From the NCBI GenBank assembly GCA_963676905.2, contig CAXXVE010000001.1:4340001-4404000 (forward strand): DNA of 64,000 bases, in the 5' to 3' direction. Of this stretch, positions 8,122 through 17,296 are shown one piece after another (the first letter of the stretch is position 1; the number at the start of each line of letters is the position of its first letter). Source of the DNA: Oceanispirochaeta sp963676905. GTDB lineage: Bacteria > Spirochaetota > Spirochaetia > DSM-2461. The notes under the pieces were generated by a model. That model saw only the letters and a program-made list of their open reading frames with translations. It ran no database searches and was not told the origin of the DNA. A program made the position numbers and the translations under genes.

Positions 8122-9468
8122 ATGATAAAAAAGTTTGTATTGATAGCCGGATTTCTGAGCCTTGGAACTTCTCTCCTCCTGGCGGAAAGCCCGGTTGAAC
8201 TGACTGTGGAGAAGAGTGTCTCGGCTGCTCTGGAGCAGAACAGGGATCTGATGATTACCCGTCTTGAAACCGACTCCAGCAGATTGGAGTTCGACAACCG
8301 CTGGAACAGCCTTGTCCCCGATATCTCGGCCACAACGGGGCTCAGTTACAGAGACGATCTGCTGTTCCCCTCCAGCCAGGGAAACAGCAGCAGTCCCGCA
8401 AGCCTTTCGGCGGGCCTCTCTCTCTCCCTCCCCCTGAGCAGCACTCTTGCCCACAGGATGGAACAGACAAGAATTGACTATGAGGCCCAGATGATTTCCA
8501 TGGAAACGGCGCAGAAGCAGCTGATCCGGGATGTGGAGAAGGAGTTCTACTATCTTCTCACTGTAAAGAACAATCTGGAAGTTCTCCAGCAGAACCAGGA
8601 GCTGGCTGAGAAACGGTATATGCAGACCCTTGAGAACTTCAATAACGGCTTTTCATCGGAACTCCAGGTCCTCCAGGCCCAGGTCAGCGCCGCCAACTAC
8701 AGGCCCCAGCTCAGCCAGGCCCGAAGCGATTATGAGATAAGAGAGAGAAGTTTCCTCATCCTTCTGGGAATAGACCCGGAGACCGAAGTGAACCTGACTG
8801 GAGAACTGGAGCACCCGTCTGTAGAACTGAATGCTCCTGACCTTGTCTCTCTCTATGCCGCAGGACGGCAGGATATCAGAGCTCAGCAGAAGTCTATCGA
8901 ATCTCTTGAAAACAGCCGCAGAACTGCAAAGGCCTCAGGCTTCTCACCCAGCGTCTCGGTTACAGGGGGATGGACGAGCTCACTCAACGACCCCTTTTCG
9001 GGCAGCAGCTGGAGTGAAAACGGCTGGACCGACACTCTCTCCATGGGTCTTACCCTGAGAGTTCCCCTTGACGGCTACATACCCGGGTCAAGCCAGAAGA
9101 CAACCCTGGCCCAGACTGATATCAGTATTGAACAGGCCAGGATATCCCTGGACTCCCTGATGGACAGTGCACGGACGGATATCCTGAACCTTGTCAAATC
9201 CATAAGGACCTCTCAGGAACAGCTTGAACTGGCGGGGCTGAACGTTGATCTGGCCGCAAAGTCCTATGAAATGACCGAAGAGAGCTACAACCTTGGTGTT
9301 ATGGAACGTCTGGAAGTGGAGGATGCTCAGCAGAGCCTTCTCAGTGCCATCCAGCAGAGGCTGACAAGCCAGTATCAGTACCTTTCGGGACTGATTGATC
9401 TGAAATACGCATTGAACCTGGATTCAATTGATGACCTATATACAATGAACGCAAGGAGTTATGAATGA
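8122..9468 (+). CDS. TolC-family outer membrane efflux protein
   Basis: This 448-residue protein is the outer-membrane channel of a tripartite efflux system. A signal peptide (MIKKFVLIAGFLSLGTSLLLAES) is followed by two repeated, coiled-coil-rich OEP halves. The first contains EQNRDLMITRLETDSSRLEFDNRWNSLVPDIS and KRYMQTLENFNNGFSSELQVLQAQVS. The second repeats the pattern with AAKSYEMTEESYNLGVMERLEVEDAQQSLL. It overlaps the adaptor gene by 4 nt and is the first gene of a four-gene operon. Confidence 0.92.
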   Translation: MIKKFVLIAGFLSLGTSLLLAESPVELTVEKSVSAALEQNRDLMITRLETDSSRLEFDNRWNSLVPDISATTGLSYRDDLLFPSSQGNSSSPASLSAGLSLSLPLSSTLAHRMEQTRIDYEAQMISMETAQKQLIRDVEKEFYYLLTVKNNLEVLQQNQELAEKRYMQTLENFNNGFSSELQVLQAQVSAANYRPQLSQARSDYEIRERSFLILLGIDPETEVNLTGELEHPSVELNAPDLVSLYAAGRQDIRAQQKSIESLENSRRTAKASGFSPSVSVTGGWTSSLNDPFSGSSWSENGWTDTLSMGLTLRVPLDGYIPGSSQKTTLAQTDISIEQARISLDSLMDSARTDILNLVKSIRTSQEQLELAGLNVDLAAKSYEMTEESYNLGVMERLEVEDAQQSLLSAIQQRLTSQYQYLSGLIDLKYALNLDSIDDLYTMNARSYE

Positions 9469-10427
9469 ACAAGACCAGCAGAGGAGACCGGGCAGTACAG
9501 ATTATTCTACTGCTTCTCATAGCAGGGGGAATCGGTATGATCGCCTATTTTAATATATCCGGTTCCAAACCCGCCGGTATGCCGGGAGCCCGGGGAGGAC
9601 GCCCTTCCGGGGGAGATTCCCAGGATATTGCTGTGGCCGTCGAAGCCCTTGAAGCGGGACGCTCCGATGTATTTCAGTTTATAAGGGTCAATGGCGATGT
9701 TACCGTTGATACGGCTGTAGATATCTACTCCGACACAGGAGGCAGGATTGTCTCGCGGAGAATCAGCCTGGGAGATTCGGTACGCCGGAATGATCCCCTT
9801 ATGATCGTTGACCCCTCACTGCCGGGTCAGAACTACGGTGTCAGCACCGTCCGGAGCACCATCAGCGGCACCGTCATCGACATTCCCTACAATGTGGGAG
9901 ACAGGGTCACTACAAGCGCCCCCATCGCCACAATCGGAGATCTGGATGACCTGATCATTATGACCTATGTTCCAGAGCGGTTTGTATCCACTCTGAGAGA
10001 GGGGCTCACCGCCGAGGTTGTTCTGGATGCATTCCCCGGAGAGACTTTCTCCGCTGAAATCAAAGAGATCAACCCCGTTATGGATGTGAGCACCCGGACC
10101 CTTTCTGTAAAACTGTCCCTTATAAACAGGGACAGCCGGATCAGACCGGGCATGTTCGCCTCCATGAAACTCATAACAAACGAGAGCAGCAACACCATAT
10201 CCATCCCTTCAAGAGCGGTCCTGTCCTACTATGGAGACCAGATTGTCTATGTGATCAACAGTGAAGGACAGGCGGAACGCCGCCTTATCAGGACCGGCCT
10301 TTCCACTGACGAAACCGTTGAGGTTCTGGAAGGAATCATGGAAGGCGAGATGGTCATCACCCAGGGACAGGGCAGGCTGACCGACGGAACTTCGGTAAGA
10401 GCCATTGATCCCGGGGAGATTCTATGA
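9465..10427 (+). CDS. RND efflux periplasmic adaptor subunit
   Basis: This 320-residue membrane-fusion protein has an N-terminal membrane anchor (IILLLLIAGGIGMIAYFNI) followed by a Gly/Pro-rich linker. The lipoyl-like halves are SDTGGRIVSRRISLGDSVRRNDPLMIVD and VRSTISGTVIDIPYNVGDRVTTSAPIATIGD, with a very short connecting hairpin, so the alpha-helical arm is reduced. The beta-barrel and membrane-proximal parts follow: FSAEIKEINPVMDVSTRTLSVKLSL and PSRAVL-YYGDQIVYVI. It links the TolC-like channel to the RND pump. Both neighbours overlap it by 4 nt. Confidence 0.92.
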   Translation: MNKTSRGDRAVQIILLLLIAGGIGMIAYFNISGSKPAGMPGARGGRPSGGDSQDIAVAVEALEAGRSDVFQFIRVNGDVTVDTAVDIYSDTGGRIVSRRISLGDSVRRNDPLMIVDPSLPGQNYGVSTVRSTISGTVIDIPYNVGDRVTTSAPIATIGDLDDLIIMTYVPERFVSTLREGLTAEVVLDAFPGETFSAEIKEINPVMDVSTRTLSVKLSLINRDSRIRPGMFASMKLITNESSNTISIPSRAVLSYYGDQIVYVINSEGQAERRLIRTGLSTDETVEVLEGIMEGEMVITQGQGRLTDGTSVRAIDPGEIL

Positions 10428-13400
10428 ATATAGCCGAACTTTCTGTAAAGCGCCCTGTTACGATTCTGATTATCACGGCTCTCTTTATAGGCCTGGCTGC
10501 CTTTATGGTGCCCGATCTGGCGGTAGACCTCTACCCCTCTGTCACCCCCCCCTACATCAGCGTCTCCACCTCATATACAGGTGCGGGGCCCATGGAGGTC
10601 GAGGAGAGCGTAACAAGAATGCTGGAGCGTCAGCTCTCCAATATATCAGGGCTGAAGAACATGACCTCCGTATCCAGCGAGGGCCGGAGCCGCATCTCTC
10701 TTGAGTTTGACTACACCACCGACCTGGACGAGGCGACCACAAATGTACGGGACTCCCTGGAACGGGTGACCCGAAGGCTTCCCGATGATGCGGACACCCC
10801 TCAGATCTTCAAATTCAATATGTCCAACATGGCCATAATGACCCTTATCGTTCAGGGGGATGAACCATCGGACAAGCTGAAAACAATTGCCGAAGACACT
10901 GTACAGCCCCTTCTGGAACGGATCGAAGGGGTCTCCTCTGCCGATATCCGGGGAGGAGATACCAAAATCATCAGTGTGGATATCTCCCAGAGCCGTCTGG
11001 ATGCCTACGGCCTGACTCTCAGTCAGGTCTCATCGGCCCTCTCCTCCCGTAATATTCAGTCAGGGGCGGGTTCTGTCACAAAGGACGGCATCGACTACAC
11101 CCTGCGGGTGGATGAGAAATACTACGACCTGGAGAATATCCGCCGGACCATTATTACCACAAAAAATGCTGTCAGCGACGGCGAATCAGTCAACCGTTCC
11201 CGTGTTGTCCGCCTGGAGGACATCGCAGAGGTCTATGAAGACAATGAAGATTTAAGATCAATCGTCTATGTGGACGGAAAGCCATCCATCTCCATCTCTC
11301 TGAGAAACGAGTCGGAGAGTAACGTTGTACAGGTGGCAGACAGTGTGCAAGCGGCCCTCGAAGAGATCAACAGGGAACTTCCGGCAGGAGTGACACTCTC
11401 CATCCTCTATGACAATACGACAATGATCCGGTCCACCCTGGGACAGGTCTATATGGCTGCCCTTCAGGGAGGCATGCTTGCAATGCTTGTGCTCTTCCTC
11501 TTCCTTCGGAACATCAAGAGTACCCTGATTATAGGCCTGAGCATCCCCATCTCACTTCTTGTGACCATGATGGGTATGTACTTCTTTGACCTGACTCTGA
11601 ACATGGTAAGCCTGACGGGCCTTATTCTGGGGCTTGGTATGATTGTAGACAACTCCATCGTCATTCTGGAGAACATCTACCGGTACAGGGAACGGGGCGC
11701 CAAACTGGGTCCTGCAGCGATTCTAGGCTCCCGGGAGATGATTACGGCCATCATTGTCTCCACCCTGACCACACTCTGTGTATTTATCCCCATGATCCTC
11801 TGGAAGGATGAACTTGAGATGATGGGACAGATGTTTGAAGACCTCATCTTCACAGTCGTCCTCTCACTGATTATCTCTCTGATTACGGCCATCACCATCG
11901 TTCCCGCACTGAGCAGCCACTACCTGAAACTGAACACCCGGAAACAGAAACCCCTGAAAAACAAGGTCCTTATCAAACTGGACGGGATTGCCGAAGGGGC
12001 CCTTGTGGGACTGGAGAACGGTTATCAGAGGGGACTGACCTTCGCCCTGAAAAACAGGGCCATGATTCTGACTCTTGTCATGATCATACTGATCATCTCC
12101 GTTCAGCTGTTCAGCACCATGGGTATGAACATGCAGCCCCGGGGCGGCGCCGACGACAGCGTGAGAATAGACCTCACCATGCCTGTGGGTACGACCCTGG
12201 ACAGAACAGAGCTCTTTCTGATGGAAATGAGAAAGATTGTGGAAGAGGAAGTGGAAGGGTATACCAACATCATAGTCAATGTGGGTTCCAGCGGTTTCGG
12301 CAGCTCCGCCACCAATGAAGGGCGGATTCAGATCAACCTTCCCCCTCCGGGAGAGCAGACTGACAGCCCCACAGATATTCAGAACAAGATCAGACCCTAT
12401 CTGAACGAGTATCCCGAGGCGACCTTTGCCTTCTCTGCAGGGCGCAGGATGAGCAGCAGCTCTCCCATCGACATTGAGATCTACTCCAATGACCTTGACC
12501 TTGCCAGCCAGTCGGCCATTGAAATACGAGACCTGCTGCGGGCCAACTTTCCCCAGATCAAAGATCCCGAGTCCTCCATGGAGGACGGAGCCCCCGAATA
12601 CAAGATCAATATCGATACAGACAGAGCCTCGGCCATGGGGCTGACAAGCAGCGGGATAGCCTCCACAATCAAGGATCTTCTTGACGGAAGGACCGCCACT
12701 ACCTACTGGCTTGAGGGAACAGAGCTGGATGTGAAGGTACGCCTCAGAGAGGATGACAGGAAGACAATGGAAGACCTGGAGTCCCAGTACATCCTCGGCT
12801 CATCGGGGCAGAGCGTCTCCCTGAACAATCTGGCAGTCCTTGAGGAAACCATCGGCCCCATGAGCATTCACCGGGAGAACGAGACACGGGTTCTCCATGT
12901 CACTGCCGATTTGGATGAAGGAGTGGCTGTAACAGAGATCCAGCCTCTGATTGAGGAGTTTCTGCGGATGAACTACATCGTTCCCGAGGGTGTAACCATA
13001 GAGTACGGCGGAGAGGCACAGGAGATCGAGCAGTTCTCGGGTCCCCTGATTATCATCATTGTTGTAGCGGTCATCATGGTTTTCTCGGTTATGGCGAGCC
13101 TCTTCGAGTCCCTTGTGGACCCATTTATAATCTTTTTCTCCATTCCCCTCCTATTGATAGGGGTTGTGGCTGTGTACAAGATCACAGGGGAGGCCTTCAG
13201 TATCTTCTCGGCTGTGGGAATCGTAGTACTGGCGGGTATTGTTGTAAATAACGGTATTGTTCTTGTGGACTACATCAACCTGCTGAGGAGCCGGGGCATG
13301 GGCCTGACAGAGGCGATCCTTGAAGGAAGCCGGAACCGTCTGCGCCCCATTGTAATGACAAGCCTCACAACAATTCTGGGAATGGTTCCCATGGGATTCT

Positions 13401-13600
13401 TTCCCGGGGAGGGAACAGAGTTTATCCGTCCCATCGGACAGACCGTTGTCGGCGGACTCACAGTGAGCGCCTTTATAACCCTCTTTGTGACACCCATAAT
13501 GTACAGTCTTCTGAACCACCATAAACGGGAGGGAAGGAAGAGCCGCAAAGAGAGGAAAAGGGAAAAACTGAATACCATGGCCGAGGAGGTCCTTGCATGA
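10424..13600 (+). CDS. RND-family efflux pump permease (AcrB/HAE type)
   Basis: At 1058 residues this is a full-length RND proton-antiport pump. The N-terminus (MNIAELSVKRPVTILIITALF) and the periplasmic segment YTGAGPMEVEESVTRMLERQLSNISGLKNM are typical. The proton-relay helix TM4 reads GLILGLGMIVDNSIVILENIYRYRE, with the VDN form instead of the VDD of AcrB. The second transmembrane half ends with VNNGIVLVDYINLLRSRGM and PIVMTSLTTILGMVPM. Two large porter loops lie between the helices. It acts with the adaptor and TolC-like partner encoded upstream. The exported compound is unknown. Confidence 0.95.
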   Translation: MNIAELSVKRPVTILIITALFIGLAAFMVPDLAVDLYPSVTPPYISVSTSYTGAGPMEVEESVTRMLERQLSNISGLKNMTSVSSEGRSRISLEFDYTTDLDEATTNVRDSLERVTRRLPDDADTPQIFKFNMSNMAIMTLIVQGDEPSDKLKTIAEDTVQPLLERIEGVSSADIRGGDTKIISVDISQSRLDAYGLTLSQVSSALSSRNIQSGAGSVTKDGIDYTLRVDEKYYDLENIRRTIITTKNAVSDGESVNRSRVVRLEDIAEVYEDNEDLRSIVYVDGKPSISISLRNESESNVVQVADSVQAALEEINRELPAGVTLSILYDNTTMIRSTLGQVYMAALQGGMLAMLVLFLFLRNIKSTLIIGLSIPISLLVTMMGMYFFDLTLNMVSLTGLILGLGMIVDNSIVILENIYRYRERGAKLGPAAILGSREMITAIIVSTLTTLCVFIPMILWKDELEMMGQMFEDLIFTVVLSLIISLITAITIVPALSSHYLKLNTRKQKPLKNKVLIKLDGIAEGALVGLENGYQRGLTFALKNRAMILTLVMIILIISVQLFSTMGMNMQPRGGADDSVRIDLTMPVGTTLDRTELFLMEMRKIVEEEVEGYTNIIVNVGSSGFGSSATNEGRIQINLPPPGEQTDSPTDIQNKIRPYLNEYPEATFAFSAGRRMSSSSPIDIEIYSNDLDLASQSAIEIRDLLRANFPQIKDPESSMEDGAPEYKINIDTDRASAMGLTSSGIASTIKDLLDGRTATTYWLEGTELDVKVRLREDDRKTMEDLESQYILGSSGQSVSLNNLAVLEETIGPMSIHRENETRVLHVTADLDEGVAVTEIQPLIEEFLRMNYIVPEGVTIEYGGEAQEIEQFSGPLIIIIVVAVIMVFSVMASLFESLVDPFIIFFSIPLLLIGVVAVYKITGEAFSIFSAVGIVVLAGIVVNNGIVLVDYINLLRSRGMGLTEAILEGSRNRLRPIVMTSLTTILGMVPMGFFPGEGTEFIRPIGQTVVGGLTVSAFITLFVTPIMYSLLNHHKREGRKSRKERKREKLNTMAEEVLA

Positions 13601-13890
13601 AGCGTGTGGAGATTTTCATAAACCAGTCCATCGCCGATGACCTGAAGGAGCGCCTTGATGCCGCGGGTCTTCTGGATTCCTTTACCCGGTGGAACCCTGT
13701 ATTCGGAACAGGAAATTCAGGCCCCAGGGAGGGAACGTCCATCTGGCCTGAAACCAACAGCGGGTTTCTGTTGTTTACAAAGAAGGAAAGGGTGGATGAA
13801 TTGAGATCCATCATAAAGGCTCTGAAGTCGGAGTTCCCCGATGAAGGGTTGAAGTGCTTCATCTCCGAAGGCCCCATTGAAATAATTTAA
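13597..13890 (+). CDS. small RND-operon companion protein (PG0541-like)
   Basis: This 97-residue soluble protein starts with MKRVEIFINQSIADDLKERLDAAGLLDSFTRW and continues with GFLLFTKKERVDELRSIIKALKSEFPDEGLKCFI. The beta-alpha-beta pattern resembles the PII/GlnB-type ferredoxin-like fold, which is an inference from the pattern alone. Small proteins of this kind follow RND genes in other organisms; the Porphyromonas gingivalis PG0538-PG0541 operon has the same order. It overlaps the pump gene by 4 nt and is the last gene before a strong terminator, so it belongs to the efflux operon. A role in sensing or regulating the pump is possible but unproven. Confidence 0.7.
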   Translation: MKRVEIFINQSIADDLKERLDAAGLLDSFTRWNPVFGTGNSGPREGTSIWPETNSGFLLFTKKERVDELRSIIKALKSEFPDEGLKCFISEGPIEII

Positions 13891-13923
13891 GTTCTGCTTG
13901 TTTAAGATTTTTATACAATAAAC

Positions 13924-13962
13924 GGGCTGACTCTTCCGTTGGGGGAGGCAGCCCTTCTTTTT
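13924..13962 (+). terminator. terminator of the RND operon
   Basis: A 14-bp stem, GGGCTG-a-CTCTTCC paired with GGGGGAG-g-CAGCCC and containing one mismatch and G-T pairs, is followed by TTCTTTTT. It lies 33 bases after the last gene of the efflux operon. Confidence 0.85.
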
Positions 13963-14227
13963 GCCCCGCCCCTCCCCCATTCTACGAAATTCACATTTCA
14001 GGTAAATATTTTTAACTTTTTCGTATATTATGTTTTTCGTTAATTTACACGGTGTATTTTTACTATTTACATACATAAAGAACTATTTATTACTGTTTCA
14101 TCAAAATTAACACTGTTCACTAATATAAAGCGAGTTTAAGCTCCGGAATAAAAGACTTGCTAAACCATGTTTTTTCCTTTTATGTAGAAAGCACTTCAAA
14201 ATACAAACACATAAAAAGGAGCTTTTT
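13963..14227 (+). other. gene-free AT-rich leader before the AGCS symporter gene
   Basis: About 265 bases without a gene, very AT-rich from 13980 on. It must hold the promoter for the symporter gene. A weak TTGCTA-17-TTATGT pair near 14157 is the only promoter-like match I see, and I do not recognise a riboswitch. Confidence 0.3.
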
Positions 14228-15637
14228 GTGGAACTCTTCTCAAAAATCGTGGCACAGGTGAACAGCTTTGCCTGGGGACCTGTAATGATTATATTTCTTG
14301 TGGGAACAGGGATTCTTCTCTCTGTGGGAACAGGTTTTGTTCAGTTCAGAAAACTGGGACAGGCCTTCCGCCTTCTCTTTTCAAAAGACCATGCCGGAAG
14401 CGGAGATATCACCCCCTTCCAGGCCCTGATGACCTCTCTTTCAGCAACCATCGGAACCGGTAATATTGCCGGAGTTGCCACCGCCATCGCCCTCGGAGGC
14501 CCTGGTGCCGTATTCTGGATGTGGATGACAGCTGCCTTCGGAGGAGCCACGAAATTCGGAGAGGCCGTTCTGGCAATCCGCTACCGTGAAACCAACGACC
14601 TCGGAGAACAGTCCGGCGGTCCCATGTACTATATTAAACACGGAATGAAAGAGAAATTCGGAGGCAACTGGAGCTGGCTTGGATGGCTTTTCGCCTTCTT
14701 CGGTGTATTTGCCTCCTTCGGAATCGGCAGTATGGTACAGTCCAACTCCGTAGCCGCTGCCCTGACTTCGGGATTCGGCATCCCCGCCCTTGCAACAGGA
14801 ATAGTTCTGACACTCCTTACCGCCCTTGTAATCGTCGGCGGAATCAAATCAATAGCCAAAGTCACTTCAAAGATCGTTCCTTTTATGGCTTTGTTCTTCG
14901 TTGCCGGCGCTCTTGTGGTACTCCTCAGAAACGCGGCAAGCATCCCCGCTGCCTTCGGAATGATCTTCTCCAATGCCTTCAACGCTTCCGCCGTTACCGG
15001 TGGTCTTGTGGGTACTGTTATCAGATTCGGTGTAGCCAGAGGTGTTTTCTCCAATGAAGCGGGTCTGGGAAGCGCTCCCATCGCCCATGCCGCCTCTGCC
15101 AACAGCAATCCCTATACACAGGGACTGATTGCCTCCCTCGGTTCTTTTATCGATACCCTTATCATCTGTACAATGACAGCCCTTGTGATCCTTGTCTCAG
15201 GTCTTGTAACCATTGGAGCCGACGGCTTGATGAGTGTGGCAGGCGGACTCAACGGAGCGGCACTGACAACACAGGCTTTTGACGCGTCACTCCCGGGACT
15301 GGGTAAATACCTTGTCTCCTTCGGACTCGTATTCTTTGCCTTCTCAACCATTCTGGGATGGTTCTACTACGGTTCCAAATGCCTTGAGTATATCGCCGGA
15401 ACAAAATCCATCATTGTCTACAAGGTTGCCTTCCTGGCCTCCGCCCTTGTTGGAACAATCCTTAAAATCGGCATCGTCTGGGACCTGTCAGATACTTTCA
15501 ACGGTCTGATGGCCATTCCCAACCTGATCGCCCTTATAGCCCTGAGCTCCATCATCTTCAAGACTGCGAAAGACGCAAAGGATGAAGTATTGAGTGCAGA
15601 CAAGCCGGCGGGCAAGGCTGTTCTTGAAAACAGCTGA
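14228..15637 (+). CDS. alanine/glycine:cation symporter (AGCS family)
   Basis: This 469-residue protein is a sodium- or proton-coupled amino acid importer with about ten to eleven helices. AGCS signatures are clear: FQALMTSLSATIGTGNIAGVATAIALGGPGAVFWMWM, FGGATKFGEAVLAIRYRE, GGPMYYIKHGM, GVARGVFSNEAGLGSAPIAHAAS and AFSTILGWFYYGSKCLEYI. The usual substrates of the family are L- or D-alanine and glycine. Translation starts at GTG 14228, preceded by AAAAGGAGC. It is a single-gene unit bounded by terminators. The D-amino acid-related operon nearby (18410-21608) may be functionally connected, but nothing in the sequence proves it. Confidence 0.93.
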   Translation: MELFSKIVAQVNSFAWGPVMIIFLVGTGILLSVGTGFVQFRKLGQAFRLLFSKDHAGSGDITPFQALMTSLSATIGTGNIAGVATAIALGGPGAVFWMWMTAAFGGATKFGEAVLAIRYRETNDLGEQSGGPMYYIKHGMKEKFGGNWSWLGWLFAFFGVFASFGIGSMVQSNSVAAALTSGFGIPALATGIVLTLLTALVIVGGIKSIAKVTSKIVPFMALFFVAGALVVLLRNAASIPAAFGMIFSNAFNASAVTGGLVGTVIRFGVARGVFSNEAGLGSAPIAHAASANSNPYTQGLIASLGSFIDTLIICTMTALVILVSGLVTIGADGLMSVAGGLNGAALTTQAFDASLPGLGKYLVSFGLVFFAFSTILGWFYYGSKCLEYIAGTKSIIVYKVAFLASALVGTILKIGIVWDLSDTFNGLMAIPNLIALIALSSIIFKTAKDAKDEVLSADKPAGKAVLENS

Positions 15638-15672
15638 CAGGCCTCTTACTTAAGTACTGAAATTTCATAAAC

Positions 15673-15704
15673 GGGGGACCTGACCTGATCAAACCCGGTC
15701 CCCC
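15673..15704 (+). terminator. first hairpin after the AGCS symporter
   Basis: A perfect 8-bp stem, GGGGGACC paired with GGTCCCCC, lies 36 bases after the symporter gene. No long T-run follows, so it is probably an mRNA-stabilising or accessory hairpin before the stronger terminator next to it. Confidence 0.55.
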
Positions 15705-15710
15705 TTATAG

Positions 15711-15737
15711 AACACCGGTGGATTCCGGTGTTTTTTT
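15711..15737 (+). terminator. rho-independent terminator after the AGCS symporter
   Basis: A perfect 8-bp stem, AACACCGG paired with CCGGTGTT around a 6-base loop, runs directly into a T-tract. Confidence 0.85.
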
Positions 15738-15862
15738 ATTCCCCACTCCCATCGCCTCATTCTGCCGCCTGTCCCCTGCGAATCCCTTTTAACCAATTTT
15801 TAATAGCTGTCAGGGAAATACGCATTTAACAAGAGATCTTTGATTGCTAGAGTAAATGCATC

Positions 15863-17281
15863 ATGAAAACAACTGTTCTCCTCAGGCTTGCCTCCCCGGA
15901 AGCCGTTGAAATAATTCCTGAAAAGTTCATCTCTGTGGCTCTTGATGCATCACAGATTGTCGGCGGTTACTGGTGGGACCACTCAGACAGAGTCAAAGAC
16001 GGCGTCGGATGCAGCAGGGTGGAGCCCCTTGACCTTGAAAATGAAAAACTGATTGCCCTGACATCCCTTCTTGAACCGGCATACATCCGGATAGGAGGAA
16101 CCGAAGCGGACAGGATATACTACTCCATAAAAAAGAAAACTCTTCCCGAGGGGTATCACTATCTTCTTGGAAAGAAGAGATGGAAGCAGATCAACAGGTT
16201 CTGCCGGAAATGCGGAAGCCCTCTGATGCTTACAATCAATGCCGGCCCCGGCCCCCGGATGGACAAGGAGCGCTGGAGGAGAAAAAATGCGCGGCAGCTT
16301 ATCGATTACGCCGATGCCGGAGGAACACAGGCTGCCATATGGGAGCTTGGGAATGAGGTGAATGCCTTCCCCTTTTTCATGGGCCTCTCACACAGACTGT
16401 CCCCGAAAGAGTACGCCAGGGATATTGAGCGACTTCAGAAGGCAATACCCGAAGGATCCGAATCACGCATAGCCGGTCCCGCCCTGGCTGTATGGCCTGT
16501 CCTGGGAGAGACCCTCCCCTTTATGAAGACCTTTCTGAAATCCGTTAAAAACTACTCGGGGATTCTGACCTGGCACTACTATCCCCAGCAGAGTTCCCGA
16601 AGCCTTGCGGCCGTCAGACGGGCAAGGAAGAGAACCCTTCTCAATCCGAAACATCTTGATGAAGCAGCCCGCCAGGCACTTAGAATAAAAAGATACAGGG
16701 ACCGCTGGCAGCCTGATGCCGAACTATGGCTGGGAGAGACGGGACACGCCCTCTGCGGGGGACAGGCGGGTCTTTCGGACAGCTTCTACTCGGGGTTCTG
16801 GTGGCTCGATCAGCTGGGTCTGATGGCCCTCTGCGGTCAGAAGCAGGTGATCCGGCAGACCCTGAGCGGTGGAGACTACGGACTTCTGGACAAGGAAGAC
16901 CACACTCCCCTCCCTGATTTCTGGACAACCCTGATCTGGAACCGCTACGCCGGCTCCAGAGTATACAGATCTGTAAAGCCTGCGGAAAAAAAACTCCGTT
17001 TTTACTGCCACTCCATAAGGGGCAGGGAGACAGGGTACTGCCTCATATGCATCAATCTTGATGAAAAAAGGGAGTTTCATCTGGACTTCCCCGGAACTCT
17101 GCCGCAGCTACAGGAGTATGTTCTTCTGACATCTCCGGATATCTACAGCAGAGAGATAAGAGTCAACGGGAAAGTCCCGGTCCCTGAGAGTGCCGAAAAA
17201 TACATTAATGCGGAAAAAGCTGAAAATCCTAAGGGATTTGATCTGCCGCCTCTCAGTTATGCCTTCTTTCTACTATACTGA
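15863..17281 (+). CDS. heparanase-like glycoside hydrolase (GH79-like)
   Basis: This 472-residue protein resembles GH79 endo-beta-glucuronidases/heparanases along its length. The acid/base motif IWELGNEVNAF (Glu about 165) matches the WELGNEPN of heparanase, TWHYYPQ matches TWHHYY, and ELWLGETGHALCGG (Glu about 292) supplies the nucleophile. The stretch SDSFYSGFWWLDQLGLMALCGQKQVIRQTLSGGDYGLLD and PLPDFWTTLIW also follows heparanase closely. There is no signal peptide, so it appears cytoplasmic and may act on imported uronic-acid oligosaccharides or a glycolipid. The ATG has no strong ribosome site. The lipid kinase gene follows 15 bases later in the same direction. Confidence 0.75.
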   Translation: MKTTVLLRLASPEAVEIIPEKFISVALDASQIVGGYWWDHSDRVKDGVGCSRVEPLDLENEKLIALTSLLEPAYIRIGGTEADRIYYSIKKKTLPEGYHYLLGKKRWKQINRFCRKCGSPLMLTINAGPGPRMDKERWRRKNARQLIDYADAGGTQAAIWELGNEVNAFPFFMGLSHRLSPKEYARDIERLQKAIPEGSESRIAGPALAVWPVLGETLPFMKTFLKSVKNYSGILTWHYYPQQSSRSLAAVRRARKRTLLNPKHLDEAARQALRIKRYRDRWQPDAELWLGETGHALCGGQAGLSDSFYSGFWWLDQLGLMALCGQKQVIRQTLSGGDYGLLDKEDHTPLPDFWTTLIWNRYAGSRVYRSVKPAEKKLRFYCHSIRGRETGYCLICINLDEKREFHLDFPGTLPQLQEYVLLTSPDIYSREIRVNGKVPVPESAEKYINAEKAENPKGFDLPPLSYAFFLLY

Positions 17282-17296
17282 ATATCAGGAGCATAT

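Noticed and set aside
13963..14227. Possible glycine riboswitch before the AGCS symporter gene
   Set aside because: None of the conserved glycine aptamer cores was found; the region is simply AT-rich.
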